Assembly: GCA_016717725.1 (NCBI GenBank) | Contig: JADKFA010000010.1 | Location: forward strand, 110,162-174,161 | Reading direction: 5' to 3' | Source of the DNA: Bacteroidota bacterium | Lineage (GTDB): Bacteria; Bacteroidota; Bacteroidia; AKYH767-A; OLB10 | DNA length: 64,000 nt | In this document: piece after piece, positions 25,352-37,234 of the stretch | Numbering within the stretch: the first letter of the stretch is position 1 | How the letters are laid out: every line of letters begins with the position of its first letter | Notes under the pieces: generated by a model | The model's database searches: none | What the model was told of the DNA's origin: nothing | Seen by the model: only the letters and a program-made list of their open reading frames with translations | Position numbers and translations under genes: made by a program

Positions 25352-27116
25352 ATGAAAAACTCAACTCAACTCAACTCAACTCAACTCAACTCAACTCAAC
25401 TCAACTCAACTCAACTCAACTCAACTTTGGTTCATTTCAACCACAATATTTGTATTGATGAATGTTTATGTTCTTGGTGGTAATTACACCTGGACAGGGT
25501 CCACCAGTACCAATTGGGCAGTATCAATTGAGTCCGGCAGGTGTCCCAAGCACCAATGATACGGTAACTTTGAGCAATGGTGGAGTTAATTCTATTTTAT
25601 TAGATGGAAATAGAACCATTACGAGGCTCATCATTTCAGCGAACACTATTGATTTAAATACGTACGAATTGCATGTTTCAGGTAGAAGCTCATTAAACGG
25701 TGGTGCGATCAATAACGGAAACCTTAAAATTAGAGGAACCTATGCCTATTTCCAAGGAACCAATTTTAATTGTACCTTAGACGTAATCGCCGGACAAATC
25801 AAATTCAGTGGTGGAACTTTTGATAAAACAGGAAGCTTTGAGCAAAATGGAACAGCCAGCGGCTGGGGATTGGGCGGCTGTACATTTAATGATGATGTAA
25901 CCATCAAAAACACAGGCACCGTTTATTTAAGAATGGGACAAGATGGGGGTGATACTTTTAATGGAAAAGTTTATTTATATAGTAGTGGGAATTATTCTTT
26001 GCAAATGGCTTATGGCGATACCAGTTATTTTAATGATACCATTTATGTAAATAGTACAGGTAATGGCGGAATCAATTTTGCAAACGGAACTTATGGTGCT
26101 TCAATTCTCGGCGATAGCGCTTGTTTAATTACAGGTAGCAGTGGAATTAGTGCAGGAACTATTCAGTTTAAAAATATGGTACAATCTGCCACTTCATCCA
26201 ATTCAATTACGGCAAGTGGTAGTGTGCTTTTTAATGTATACTCTAATTCTTTTTTAGGAAAAGTAAATTTTACTGCACCTAACCTGGTTGTTAAATCAAC
26301 AACCTTGGTGATAAAATACTTCTCTTACCAAAACAGGACACACCTTAAACAATACCTGGGATGGGGCAAATGTTTACAACGGAGTAGTCACCATTACCAA
26401 TGGAAACACAGCCACCGCCTATGTAAAATTAGCCAGCCAAAATGCCGATACATACAATCAAGATGTTTATTTCAATGCAGGAACGGGCAATATTCAAGCA
26501 GCCAATGCCGGAACCAATATTTACAATGGAAATGTGATTGTAAATGGAAATAATGTTACTTTTAATACCAGTGGTGGAACCTTAAAATTTGCAGGAGAAG
26601 AGAACCAAGAATTTGGTGGTGGTACGAATACATTAACCTTCAACAAACTCATCGTAGACAAAGCGGGTGGCAGTGTTACATTAAACCAGCCCATCACCAT
26701 CGATAGTTTATTACAACTCACCAGTGGCATTATTTACACTGACACCATTATTACACTAAAAGCAACGGCTACTTCCACAGGTGCTAGCAACCAAAGTTTT
26801 GTTGATGGTACGGTAAAGAAAAATTGGGAATACCGCTTTTGTTTTCCAGTGGGAGATGAAGGGCAATGGAATCCAATTGAGATTACAGCTCCGTCACAAA
26901 TTTCAGATGCCTATATTGCTAAAAACTATTTAAACCAGCAAACTTCTGGAAACACAAAAGATACATCAATTCAGCGATTGAATACATGTAGTTATTGGAC
27001 TTTGACAAGATCGGCAGGAACTAGTAAAGTCTATGTAAAATTATTTTGGGATAGTTTAAGATGTGGCTTATACGATACCAGCGGCTTAGGGACAGTACTA
27101 CTCAGATTTAGCAAGT
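25352..27116 (+). CDS. Frameshifted secreted beta-repeat protein with a pentanucleotide repeat after its start codon
   Basis: ATG at 25352 (MKN) is followed by 13 TCAAC units, then a hydrophobic segment (LWFISTTIFVLMNVYVLGG) leading into NYTWTGSTSTNWAVS. That start is typical of Bacteroidota T9SS proteins, but it lies in a different frame from the ATG. The main body (frame 25462-26553, then 26534-27118) has beta-strand-rich sequence (SPAGVPSTNDTVTL, GGTLKFAGEENQEFGGG, NKLIVDKAGGSVTLNQPIT, FVDGTVKKNWEYRFCFPVG). Indels lie near 25525-25545, 26300 and 26330 (an A4 run that should be A5). No sorting domain is reached before the join near 27090. It is probably a surface adhesin-like protein; function unknown. 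Confidence 0.55.
25358..25425 (+). repeat. Pentanucleotide tandem repeat (TCAAC)13 in a signal-peptide coding region
   Basis: Thirteen perfect TCAAC units at 25361-25425 follow ATG-AAA-AAC. Read in frame they encode STQLN repeats. Each unit gained or lost changes the downstream frame, because five is not a multiple of three. The tract is perfect, with no interruptions. Confidence 0.95.
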
Positions 27117-28607
27117 GATCCGAATAATTTTAATTTACCTGTTTTAAAAAATAAAGGTATAAGTACAATACGACTAAATGGCGGAACCTTTGGTAATTAT
27201 TGGGACTGGCGAACAGGATGGTTTATTCCAGAAGATAATTTGCCTTTTGATTGGTATTACACTCGACTTTCTCATAAGCGAGAAATTCCTTTTCATGCTC
27301 CCAATGACCCTTTTGTTAATGACATGAGTTTATTTAAAATAAGCAATGATATTGTAGGAGGGCGGCCTATCTTTCAATTGAACTCTATGACATCTTCTTT
27401 TAATTATGAAGTAGCAAGTCTATATAGAGCAGGTGAGTTGAATTTGCCAGTAAAATATGTAGAGTTAGGAAATGAGTTTTATCTTGGAGATGAGCAATTC
27501 AAAGAAAGATTTCCTTCCAGTTTAGATTATATAAACTATGCTAACGAATTTACAGATAAATTAAAGGCAATTGTTCCTTTTGCAGATACCAAAGTTGCTG
27601 TTGTAGGAGCCTCAACTCCAAATGGTATACCTGGTAGACGAGCGCTTTGGTTAGATGTTATTCTCCAGAATATAAACAAATATCCTACTCATAGACCTGA
27701 TGCAATTACCATCCATGAATATTATTCATCTGGATTAACAGACCAAATAGTAGTTACTCCACTAGCCAATAGCACTATTGGAAGAATGCTGCAAAAACCA
27801 TTTTCACGCAGGGATGACCTATTCGCGGATGAACTTTATGATATTGCTCTGACAAATTTAAATTTGAGTCCTAGTCCTCCACTTGAGGTGTGGTTGACTG
27901 AGTATAATCTTGACGAATCAACGGGTAAAAATGTAGGTACTTGGGCACATGGATTATTTAATGCGATACAAACTTTAACTTATCTTGAATCGCCACTCAT
28001 TACACATATTAACTCTCATGCAATGACTTTAACGCAGTTTTTGGGAATATTTTGAAAACGAAAAGGGTTTACGATCAATGACGTCAGGCAATTGCCAAAT
28101 AATATAGGTACTCCTGCTAGTGCATTTAAAACAGATAAGTATGGCTTCACCGCATCTGGGGCAGCTTTGAATGAAATAGCACTTGCTTTAAAAGGTCAAA
28201 GTGTAATAGCCCATCAAATTGATTTTAGTGACCCATTAATTAAAAAAATCCAATATTACAAAAATGAACCACTCCCATCTGGAAGTTGGGTTACTACAAA
28301 TTATCTTGATCTATATGGATGGTGTTTTGAAAAAGAAAGCGGCACTGAAGCGATAATTTTAAACTTAGGACCCAACCGATACGGTTTCGAAGAGTTTGAT
28401 AAGGTTGGATACTATAATTGTGGACCTGTTAGTTTTCAATCAATGGTGCAGCTAACATCCGCTGATCAAACAGCTGGTAATGGAGGAGTAGCACTACTTA
28501 ATACTTTACCTACAGACTTTGATGATCCATTATTTACCACCACCGAAACGATTATAGCTAATCCTATAAGCTCAACTGCTAAGCTTTTATTAGAGCCCTA
28601 CTCCTAA
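27096..28607 (+). CDS. Glycoside-hydrolase-like (clan GH-A / arabinofuranosidase-type) domain, frameshifted
   Basis: The translated frame begins around 27096 as YYSDLASDPNNFNLP, then has STIRLNGGTFGNYWDWRTGW, matching the RxxGG-x-NYWDW entry of GH51/GH79-like TIM barrels. Candidate catalytic residues are visible: VELGNEFYL (acid/base, near 27470) and WLTEYNLDE (nucleophile, near 27900). A frameshift near 28045 (run of T) joins 27240-28055 to 28092-28607, which supplies the C-terminal beta-sandwich (YGWCFEKESGTEAIILNLGP). No separate start or signal peptide is seen, so it may be read from the upstream protein or have lost its own 5' end. Substrate is unknown. Confidence 0.55.
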
Positions 28608-31600
28608 CAAGACTTATTTACAGAGATCCTACAAAAATTTTCAATTCGTTTAACTGATGATGAAATATGCGAGGGTTCTGAAACTTCAGTTATAATAACA
28701 GGAAAACCATTTGGTGCTACCTGCACAATTTTATGTAGCTCAACAACACAAACTATATCGTTTCCATCTCCTCCTAATACTACTACTGATTCGGTAATTG
28801 TTCTTAGTGGATTATCAACAGACAACTACACCATTACTGCAAGCGCTGGTACTAAAACATCTATTAATACTCCATCATTAATTGTTCATGACCCCATCAT
28901 TTCTGTTGTGATTGATACCGATCCAGATCCTTTTTCACCCTGCAGTACCTCAACTGTTAAATTAACAGCAAATGTGACAATGACATCTGGATCTGGATCA
29001 CTTGGAAACAGCTACTCATATTTATGGGTTCCTGATAAGCATATAATCTTAAGCTCCTCAAATCCGCCAACTCCTTTTAGTGACTTCATTCTAGTTGATT
29101 TGGCTAGTTTATCGACAGAGGCATATCAAGTGTATGTTTATAATGATCAGTGTTGGGGCAAGTAGTGCTCCATTAGTTATTGAGCAAAACCCCATTAGTG
29201 TTGATCTTGGAAATGATTTTACAACTTGCGCAAGCCAAGACTTTACTTTAAATGCACAAGTAGTTAAGTCAACCTATTCATCGATTGATGATTTTAGTTA
29301 TAAATTGACAATTGATAATGATCCCCCTATTTCACAAACTACATCAGATTTTAGCATTACTGGTGGTTTAAGTGCCGGTTTACATACTTGTTTAGTTGAA
29401 GTTTGGCTAGACGATGGAGGTTCTACTTTTCCGGATGTCCTGCTGCAACAGATGTAATCACTGTTAATGTGGTGAACTGTTGTAGTTGTAGTATATATTC
29501 CATTGTTACCTACTTGAATCCAGCTTATACTATGTATGGTCACCCTCAATCAACATATATTTCTGAAACGATCTATAACTGCATCATCTAATTCAAATTA
29601 TTTCTATTTGCCATCAATTACAGCTGGTAGCAGTGGTGATTTGAAAACGGTAACTATTACCGGGAAAAGTACTTCTTCTTCAACTTTTGTATAAATGGGG
29701 AGTTGTGGTTGCGCAATGTAGATGTAGGCACTTCAGAAATATTAGAAACACTTGTATTGCAAAAATGCACTCTAAAACTTGGACCCGATGCTAAAATTAA
29801 AATTCGTGGTAAAGTAACATTGGTATTAGAAGGATGTATCATTGAAAAATGTGATGGCAGTACAGAGATGTGATGGTGTATATGCCGACATAGAAGATGA
29901 AGCAACCACAGAACCGGAAATCGTAATTGATCAATATGGAACACAGCCCACTCAAATTAGAGACGCGAAGAATGCAATTGTAATTAGACATGATTCACCA
30001 TTCAAAATACAGCATTGTACTTTTTTTAATAATTACAAAGATATTGTATTTGAAAAGTATAAAAAACGAATCACCAATGGCTTGCAACAAAACGATGAGA
30101 ATACCATTGCCGGTAACACTTTCACAAGTAATGGTGGCACATTATTAAATCCTTATAGTACACAACATAAAGAAGTCGCCATTGAACTTAATGATGTAGA
30201 AAATATTCGTATTGGAAAAGTAGGTGGCACTGCTAACTTATTCGATCAATCAAAATTAGGAATAAATCTGATTAATAGTGGAGCTGAAATCTGGAATAAT
30301 GAATTCGATGTAATATTTACTCCACCTTCTTCCCCCAGTTAATAGTATCTATGGCACAGCCATTTATTTAAACAACGATTATAATTTTTGGGATAGAACG
30401 TTAGTAGTTGGAGAGCCCACGAGTTCTAATTCAAATATTTTAACCAATTGCAAATATGGCATTTTAGGAACTGGAGAATGCAACTATTTCATCGAAAACA
30501 ATCATTTTGGTAGTGACAAATGGAACACCTACCACAGGTGCAATTTCACGCTCTTGCATTAGCATTGAAGGTGCAATTAAGAATAATATTTCAATTTTTA
30601 ACGAGAATAAGTTTTATGATTTTATTAAGGGCATTACGTTATACGATCTCGGAGACGATGTTACATTGAATATCACTGGAAACGAGTTCTACGATGCTAT
30701 TTGGAGTACCCCAACAATGAGTTATAATGCTACAGCCATCTCCATTATGAATCCATTGCCGAACTTTTTACTACGCAGGCGTTGATTGATGATAATGATA
30801 TTGATTTGCTACCGAGAATACTCATCACTCCAGAATCGGAGTTTCCATTTTCCAAGCAGGAAATGTTAGAACAACAGGTAATCGTTTGAATTTTCATTAT
30901 GACAGAGATTTGTATTCATCTTTTTGTGGAATACAACTTGGCAATTCTCAAGATTGCAGGGTGTATGATAATTTAATTGTCAATTCCAATTTTGATAGCG
31001 ACGCTGAACATTTAGTTACTGGAGTTCGAGTAAGTGAAAGTATAACACCTAGAGTGAATTGCAATGATATCCAAAGCATGGGTTATGGTATGCACTTTAC
31101 TGGTGATAATGGAGCGGTAACACTAGCTAGTAATACTTTCACATCTTATAAAAAAGGGATTTCATTGGGGTGGGATAATTCAACCCCAGCATTTATTGGG
31201 CAAATTCAAGGAAGCCCGGATCCTTCACCCGATGGTACCGGATATAAAAATGAATGGGATGCTTCCTCGTTGGATAGAGTGGAAGGGTTTACGGGTGTTT
31301 TTATCTCATGGTATCATGATGGCCAAACTGACTATACTCTCAATACCTTTGCTCCAGTGAATAGTGGTCCTACTATGTTCGGGTTAACTCCACTTGGCTT
31401 TGCGGATGAAGGTGTTGGTTGTGACCCAGCATTAGATAGTTGGATTTGGAGTCGAATCAGCGGGTATTCGGGTTTAGTATTTGATTCCATTCGTTTTGAA
31501 GGGACGTATGCCCCACAACTAATATATGAACATAAGAAATCCTGTTTTAAGTACTTTGATTTGGATTCATCACGTCTTGAAGGCGATGGAAATGATACGA

Positions 31601-32187
31601 TGTACAGGTATGTATTTAATCAACTCAAATCAAGCAATATTGGTAAAGTTCAAAATGTAATTAAAAAGGCTAAAGTTGGAGAGTATTTATTAAGCAATGA
31701 TTTAAATGAAGTAATAGAAGATACGAATCACTTTGAGACTCTAGCCAAGGATGTGATGTCAATTTACTTGTCTAGCAAAATTAATAGTACTGTTTTAAGT
31801 GCAGAAGATACAGCAGCGCTTACGGAAATTGCCAACCAAAATTACCTAATCGGAGGAGAGGCAGTCTTCCTAGCACGAGCGATGCTGCGCTTAGAAATTG
31901 AAGATGGTGCCTTGGGTGAGGCTCGTATGATGAATCCCAATGTAAAAAAGACTTTGCGAAACTTTACAATTCAACCGAATCCTGCTTTTGATCTTGTATT
32001 TCTAAAGTACTCGGATGAAGAAAACCTTGAACATATAATTATTACTGACAATACAGGTCGAGAGATTATAAAGCGTGAACGAAGTAGCTATTTATCAATT
32101 TCAGGTTTGAATCCTGGGATATATTTCGTAATATTACAATACAGTGATGGAGAAAAATTATTGCAAAAATTAATTAAAATAGAATGA
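28608..32187 (+). CDS. Secreted Ig-like / right-handed beta-helix protein with T9SS tail, multiply frameshifted
   Basis: Segments in different frames fit one polypeptide. First come Ig/PKD-like repeats (DDEICEGSETSVIITGKPFG, and CSTSTVKLTANVTM at 28908-29165, 29095-29457). Then follows a parallel beta-helix with N/I-rich rungs (GDLKTVTITGKS near 29640, CTLKLGPDAKIKIRGKVTLV near 29770, NENTIAGNTFTSNGG near 30100, NITGNEFYDA near 30670). The last intact piece (30886-32187) contains NCNDIQSMGYGMHFTGDNGA and a T9SS sorting domain (IQPNPAFDLVFLKY, then LNPGIYFVILQYSDGEKLLQ). It probably forms the C-terminal part of the same surface protein as the glycosidase-like domain. The frame breaks prevent a firm gene boundary. 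The stop overlaps the next start (ATGA). Confidence 0.55.
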
Positions 32188-33723
32188 AGAGGGCAATCTT
32201 TGTTAATAGTATACTATGTCTTACCACTTTACTTTTAAACTGGGGTACTGCTCTTGCGCAATACTCCAACAAAGTCTGGTGTTTTGGCGATAGTGCGGGA
32301 GTAATATTTACTAATCCTGTTTCGTATTTTACGATTAATGAATCCTATTTAACAGCATCAGTAACTATAGCAGATGCTCAGGATAGTTTGCTATTTTATG
32401 GATCTTCAACTAATGCCGTAGCCTATAATAGTTCCTTGAAAAAGCGAGGTAAGTTAATTAGTCGAAACCATCAAATGATGATGAATGGTGACTCGTTAAT
32501 ATGTTTAGGTTGGTACCATGATATACTTATTGTTCCAAAATCTGTATTGGATAGTACATTTTATATTTTTTTAGCAGGCGTTTCTGGGCCTTATTTTGGA
32601 TTGTATTATTGTATCGTTGATCTGAAATTAAATAATGGTCTTGGAGCGGTTACGCAAAAAAATGTAATGTTAGACCCTGTGTCAACCAAGGATGCACTGA
32701 TGGCCGTTAAACATGGAAACGGAAAAGACTGGTGGCTGGTGACAAGGAAATGGGATTATCCAAATTTGGCCTTTGATAATGCATTTTATGTTTACCTAAT
32801 AGATTCTACAGGCATTTATCCTCAAACAGTTCAAACTGAAGGTGCACTACGACAAACAAACGGTGGAGATATTGCTTTTAATTATGATGGGACAATGATG
32901 GCTGTTTGTGATATAAGAAACCTAATCGAGCTCTATGATTTTGATCGATGCACTGGCATAATTTCGAGTCCGTTGAATATAGAATTACCGAGTACCACTG
33001 GTCCGTTTAAATATTATGCTAGTGCATGTTTTTCTCCGAATAATCGATTTTTATATATACTAAGCATTTTGGCAATTGACGAAGCCTATATATACCAATA
33101 TGACTTGCAGGCAACAAATATCGCTACATCTAAAAAACTCAGATAGGTACTATTATGGATAGTGCCTCAGTTGCCATGATGAAACTTGCTCAGATGGTAA
33201 AATTTATATAGGTGCATGGACAAATTTACCAGGCAGTGTTTATCCCTATACACAAGGCTATTATAATGTGGTTAATTCAAATTTAACAGTTATCAATTAT
33301 CCGGATAGCATTGGTGCGGCTTGTGATTTTCAATTATTCTCATTTCCATTAGGAGGTCACCGAACGTATAGAGGTTTACCTCATAACCCAAATTACGGCA
33401 TGGGTCCGTTAGTTGGTTCGCCTTGCGATACACTAACAGTAGGCATTAACGAAAATGATGAAAAGAATGATGTTTTCTTCCAAGCATGGTACAATCACGA
33501 GTGGAATATGATTCATGTGAATGCGTCGAAGTTGAAAGGGAAGAGCGGGGTGTTAAGGTTGTTTGATGTGGAGGGGAGAGTGGTGGTGGAGAGGAAAGTG
33601 GATGTGATAGCGGGAGGATATTTTACAACTGAAATTGTTATGAATGGAATTGCATCTGGAGTTTATATAGTTTCTTTAACTACGGAGAAGGATAAAGTGC
33701 AGGGCAAAATTTTAAAATTTTAG
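32184..33723 (+). CDS. T9SS-secreted protein, first of a tandem paralogous pair (frameshifted)
   Basis: Signal peptide (MKRAIFVNSILCLTTLLLNWGTALAQ), then the family motif WCFGDSAGVIF. Other conserved points are GWYHDILIVPKSVLDSTFY, VKHGNGKDWWLVTR and LYDFDRCTGII, with WD40/YVTN-like propeller character. The frame 32184-33146 is broken near 33140, where DGKIYIGAWTNLPGS continues in another frame, and 33268-33723 holds the end with a T9SS sorting domain (LRLFDVEGRVV, GVYIVSLTTEKDKVQGKILK). Corrected length is about 510 residues. The gene overlaps the preceding stop by 4 bases. The function of the family is unknown; it is frequent and multi-copy in Bacteroidota. Confidence 0.72.
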
Positions 33724-34044
33724 GCATATAAAATTTACATTTAAACGCAACGGGCGCGGCGTTCACGCAGCGGGCCACACCTCCACTGCGTTTTGGCGGG
33801 CACGCGCAGCGAAATAATATTCGAAGTGAAATTATTTCGTTTCTAAAAACTCCCTTGAAGCTTGAGGCTTGAAGCTTGTTTACGATTCAAAGCAAAATCA
33901 ATTCGCCCCCAAAGGACTCTTGAAGCTTGCGGCTAGAAGTTTACCCTGCTGTCGAAGTAATGCAGGGCTTGAAGCCTTGCCGATCCGAAGTAAAATTTTA
34001 GTACCCCACCATCTAGTTAGAAAAAAACTCCATACCTTCACTTC
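33724..34044. other. Intergenic region with GC-rich and 'GCTTGAAGCTTG' repeats
   Basis: No gene seen. It holds 'aaacgcaacgggcgcggcgttc' type repeat sequence (about 33743-33780) and several copies of cttgaagcttg/cttgcggct words (33853-33975). Similar AAGCTTG-type words recur near 44710 and 46885, so this is a dispersed intergenic repeat. Confidence 0.55.
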
Positions 34045-35571
34045 ATGAAAAAACTCCTCCTCTTTTTGTTTTTTTTCCTTTTTGGTTTTGGGGAGATACA
34101 TGCTCAATTTACAAATAATAACTGGTGCTTTGGAGATAGTGCTGGTATTCGCTTTGTTCCCAATTTAAGTATATTTAAATGTGGAGCCAGTTTTTCAAGA
34201 GGAACGGCGAGTATTTCTGATTTAAATGGAGATTTGATTTTGTATGGTTCAACAAGCAATACTACAAATGGCTCGTCTGGTCAAATTAAGGAAGGAAAAT
34301 TGTTCAACAAACAACATTTAAAACTATTTAATGGTGATACGCTAGTTGGTGGTAATTGGTATCATGATATGTTGATTTTACCTAAATCAATACTAGATAG
34401 TACTTTTTTCGTTTTTGTTGCAGGTGTAGTAACTCCAGATACAGGATTATGGTATAGTATAGTTGATATGAAATTACAGAGTGGTCTGGGTCAGGTAGTA
34501 CAAAAAAATATTAGATATACAATGAATCCAGTGCAGGACATGCTGACTGCTGTAAAACATGGTAATGGGAAGGACTGGTGGCTAGTTACAAGACCATGGT
34601 ATTCAAATGCTACCTTTACTCCAACTGATGAATTTAGAGTTTACTTAATTGATTCAACAGGAATAACACCCCTGCCAGCTCAAAACCTTGGATTGGCTCA
34701 TTTTGATGGAGCAGGAGACATGAGTTTTAATAGAGAAGGAAATAAATTGGTATTGTGTGGATGGAACAATTATTTAGGGCTATTCGATTTTGACCGATGT
34801 ACGGGTTTAATTTCTAATGAAGTTGTAATAGAACCCGATGGGACACTTCATCCATTTAAAATTTACACAAGCGCGGTATTTTCTTCTGATGGAAGTAAGC
34901 TTTATGTTAATTCATCACAAGAATATTACAATCGTGCAGGTAAATTATACCAGTTTGATTTAAATGCGAGTATCATTTCTAATTCAAGAGTATTGATTGA
35001 TTCATTTCCTGTAGCAGCAGAAAATTTTGGAATGGAGAGAGGGATAGACGGAAAAATATATATTAGCTCTTTGCAAACGGGTTTTTGTAATTACCCATTT
35101 CCTCCTGGGTGTATTTCTACTATGAATTCAAACCTGTCTATTATTAACTATCCCGATTCACTCCGGTCTTGCTTGCGATTTTCAGCCCTTTAGTTTTTAT
35201 TTAGGAGTGGTAGAGCTTATTGGGGCCTTCCCAACAATCCCGATTATGAGCTGGGAGCATGGGTGGGGAGCCCATGTGATACACTAACGGTAGGCCTAAC
35301 CGAAAATGAAAAGAATGATGTGTTCTTCCAAGCTTGGTACAATTCCGAGTGGAATATGATTCATGTGAATGCGTCGAAGCTAAAAGGGAAGAGCGGGGTG
35401 TTAAGGTTGTTTGATGTGGAGGGGAGAGTGGTGTATGAGAGGAAAATGGAGGTGATACAAGGTGGGTATTTTACGGGGGAGATTGCGATGAATGGAATTG
35501 CTGCTGGAGTTTATATTGTGTCTTTGGTTACGGAGAAAGATAAGGTTCAAGGGAAAGTTTTGAAATTCTAG
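34045..35571 (+). CDS. T9SS-secreted protein, second of a tandem paralogous pair (frameshifted)
   Basis: Paralogue of the preceding gene. It has signal peptide MKKLLLFLFFFLFGFGEIHAQ, then NNWCFGDSAGIRF, NWYHDMLILPKSILDSTFF, VKHGNGKDWWLVTRPW and LFDFDRCTGLISNE. The frame 34045-35193 breaks near 35160-35215 (LACDFQPFSFYLG continues in another frame). 35263-35571 encodes the C-terminal T9SS sorting domain, whose DNA is nearly identical to that of the first copy. Corrected length is about 508 residues. The tandem arrangement points to local duplication. Confidence 0.72.
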
Positions 35572-35638
35572 GAGCATAATATTTACACTTAAACGCAACG
35601 AACGCAGCGTTTAAGCAACGAAAGCAGCGAGAGTATAA

Positions 35639-37066
35639 TTATTCTTCCAAAAACTTCTCATTAAAATTGAGCAAATACAATTTCGATGAAGCCCGCGTAA
35701 ATGCGGTATAAAGCCAGCGATAGTATTCAACACCTAACATTTCATCGGTTAAATAACCTTGGTCTACAAAAACAACGGGCCATTGTCCGCCTTGGGCTTT
35801 GTGGCAGGTGATGGCGTAGGAAAATTTTACTTGCAGCGCATTGTAATGCGGATCAATTTTATTAAGGCATTGCGTTTGCGCTTATCTGGTTCATCGCCTT
35901 CGTAATACTCGTGTAAAGCATCAAATAATTTTCTTTGGTCTCCTGTCGAGAGCGCAGGGGCTTCGCTCGCTAAAGTATCGAGTAAGATCATGGCTTCAAA
36001 TACAGGTTCGTCGGGATAATCGGGTAAACGTAAACTCGCCATCGCGAAACGAAAGCCATAACGCTCCTCAAAGCGAAATACTTTTAAAACTTCGAGTACA
36101 TCTCCATTGGCTATGAATCCTGCAGGGTGATCTTCTGGTAAACTGGTGTAATTATTTTTTACCACCATCAAACTATCGCCCCCTCCTATCTCATCCTCCA
36201 TCCACAAGGTTTGATAGCGAATTAATTTGTTGTACTGAATAGCGGCTTTGTTGGAACGCGTTACTACCATCACTTGATCTTGACCATAGTCTTTAAACAA
36301 TGAATGTAAAAGCTCGGGTAAATCGCGCGGATTCACTTGCGCCACATCACCTTTTAACTTAATTTTTAGACTTCCCTCCGACTCTTCTTCAGTAATCAAA
36401 TTTCGTATATCCGTAGCGTTAGTTAAGATTTCGCTTTGCTGTTGTTGTCGCACCACTTCTTTTAACTCTGCGGTGTACACTTTTTTTTCTGTATTTGTAA
36501 CGCAGATGCTCGGGATCCAATGCCGGACTTTTATCAAAATGTACAGGCGGAAGCTGTGCATCATCGCCCACCAACATCAATCGACAACTAGGACTGCTGT
36601 ACACATATTGAATTAAATCATGTAAAAGGTTTACACCTGGAAACGGACTTGTACTATCATCAATCGCCGCATCCGGAATCATGGAGGCTTCGTCCACAAT
36701 GAACAATGTTTTTTTGTACGTATTATCCATCAACCGCAACATCATGCGTCCGTCGCTGGTGAGCGATGGTACATACAAATGCTTATGAATGGTGAACGCT
36801 GGTTTGCCCGTATAAAATGAAAGTACTTTCGCAGCTCTTCCTGTGGGTGCTAATAAAACAATGTTCTTATACGCCGATGTTAATGCCGCCATCATCGTCG
36901 TTTTTCCTGTACCTGCATAACCTTTCAACAGAAAGAGTCCAGGCTCTTCGATCGAGGCAAATTGAGAGAAATGATGAATAAAATTTTCCTGTCCCGGCGT
37001 TGGCGGAAACTTCAAATATTCATGAATTCTTGATTTAACCTGAAGGCTACGTTCTTGCAAAGTCAC
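35639..37066 (-). CDS. RecD-like / UvrD_C_2 superfamily I helicase, two frameshifts
   Basis: About 475 residues when corrected. 36419-37066 gives the N-terminus with Walker A LLKGYAGTGKTTMMAALTS, LAPTGRAAKVLS, the Walker B segment LFIVDEASMIPD, and LVGDDAQLPPV. A T8 run at 36480-36487 shifts the frame. 35827-36564 continues with VVTRSNKAAIQYNKLIR and NGDVLEVLKV. A second shift near 35858 leads to the UvrD_C_2 end FSYAITCHKAQGGQWPVVFV and YTAFTRASSKLYLL, stopping at 35639. This is the short AAA_30/UvrD_C_2 ATP-dependent DNA helicase common in Bacteroidota. A role in DNA repair is inferred. Confidence 0.85.
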
Positions 37067-37234
37067 GGGAAAGATTTCTTTGGGTGAAGATCGGAAATTT
37101 TGGCTTGAGGGTTGATGGAATTCATAAGTGAGTGATTATAAGGAGTTAAGTTAGATGAATGTTTTAATTTGTTTCGATAGCTATCGAGGCCATAAAGCAA
37201 AGCCGATAAGAGTAAGATTCGTTATTTTTGCCCT

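Noticed and set aside
25358..25425. Tandem TCAAC units as a CRISPR or satellite array
   Set aside because: Units are 5 bases with no spacers, lie directly after a start codon and are part of a plausible signal-peptide frame.
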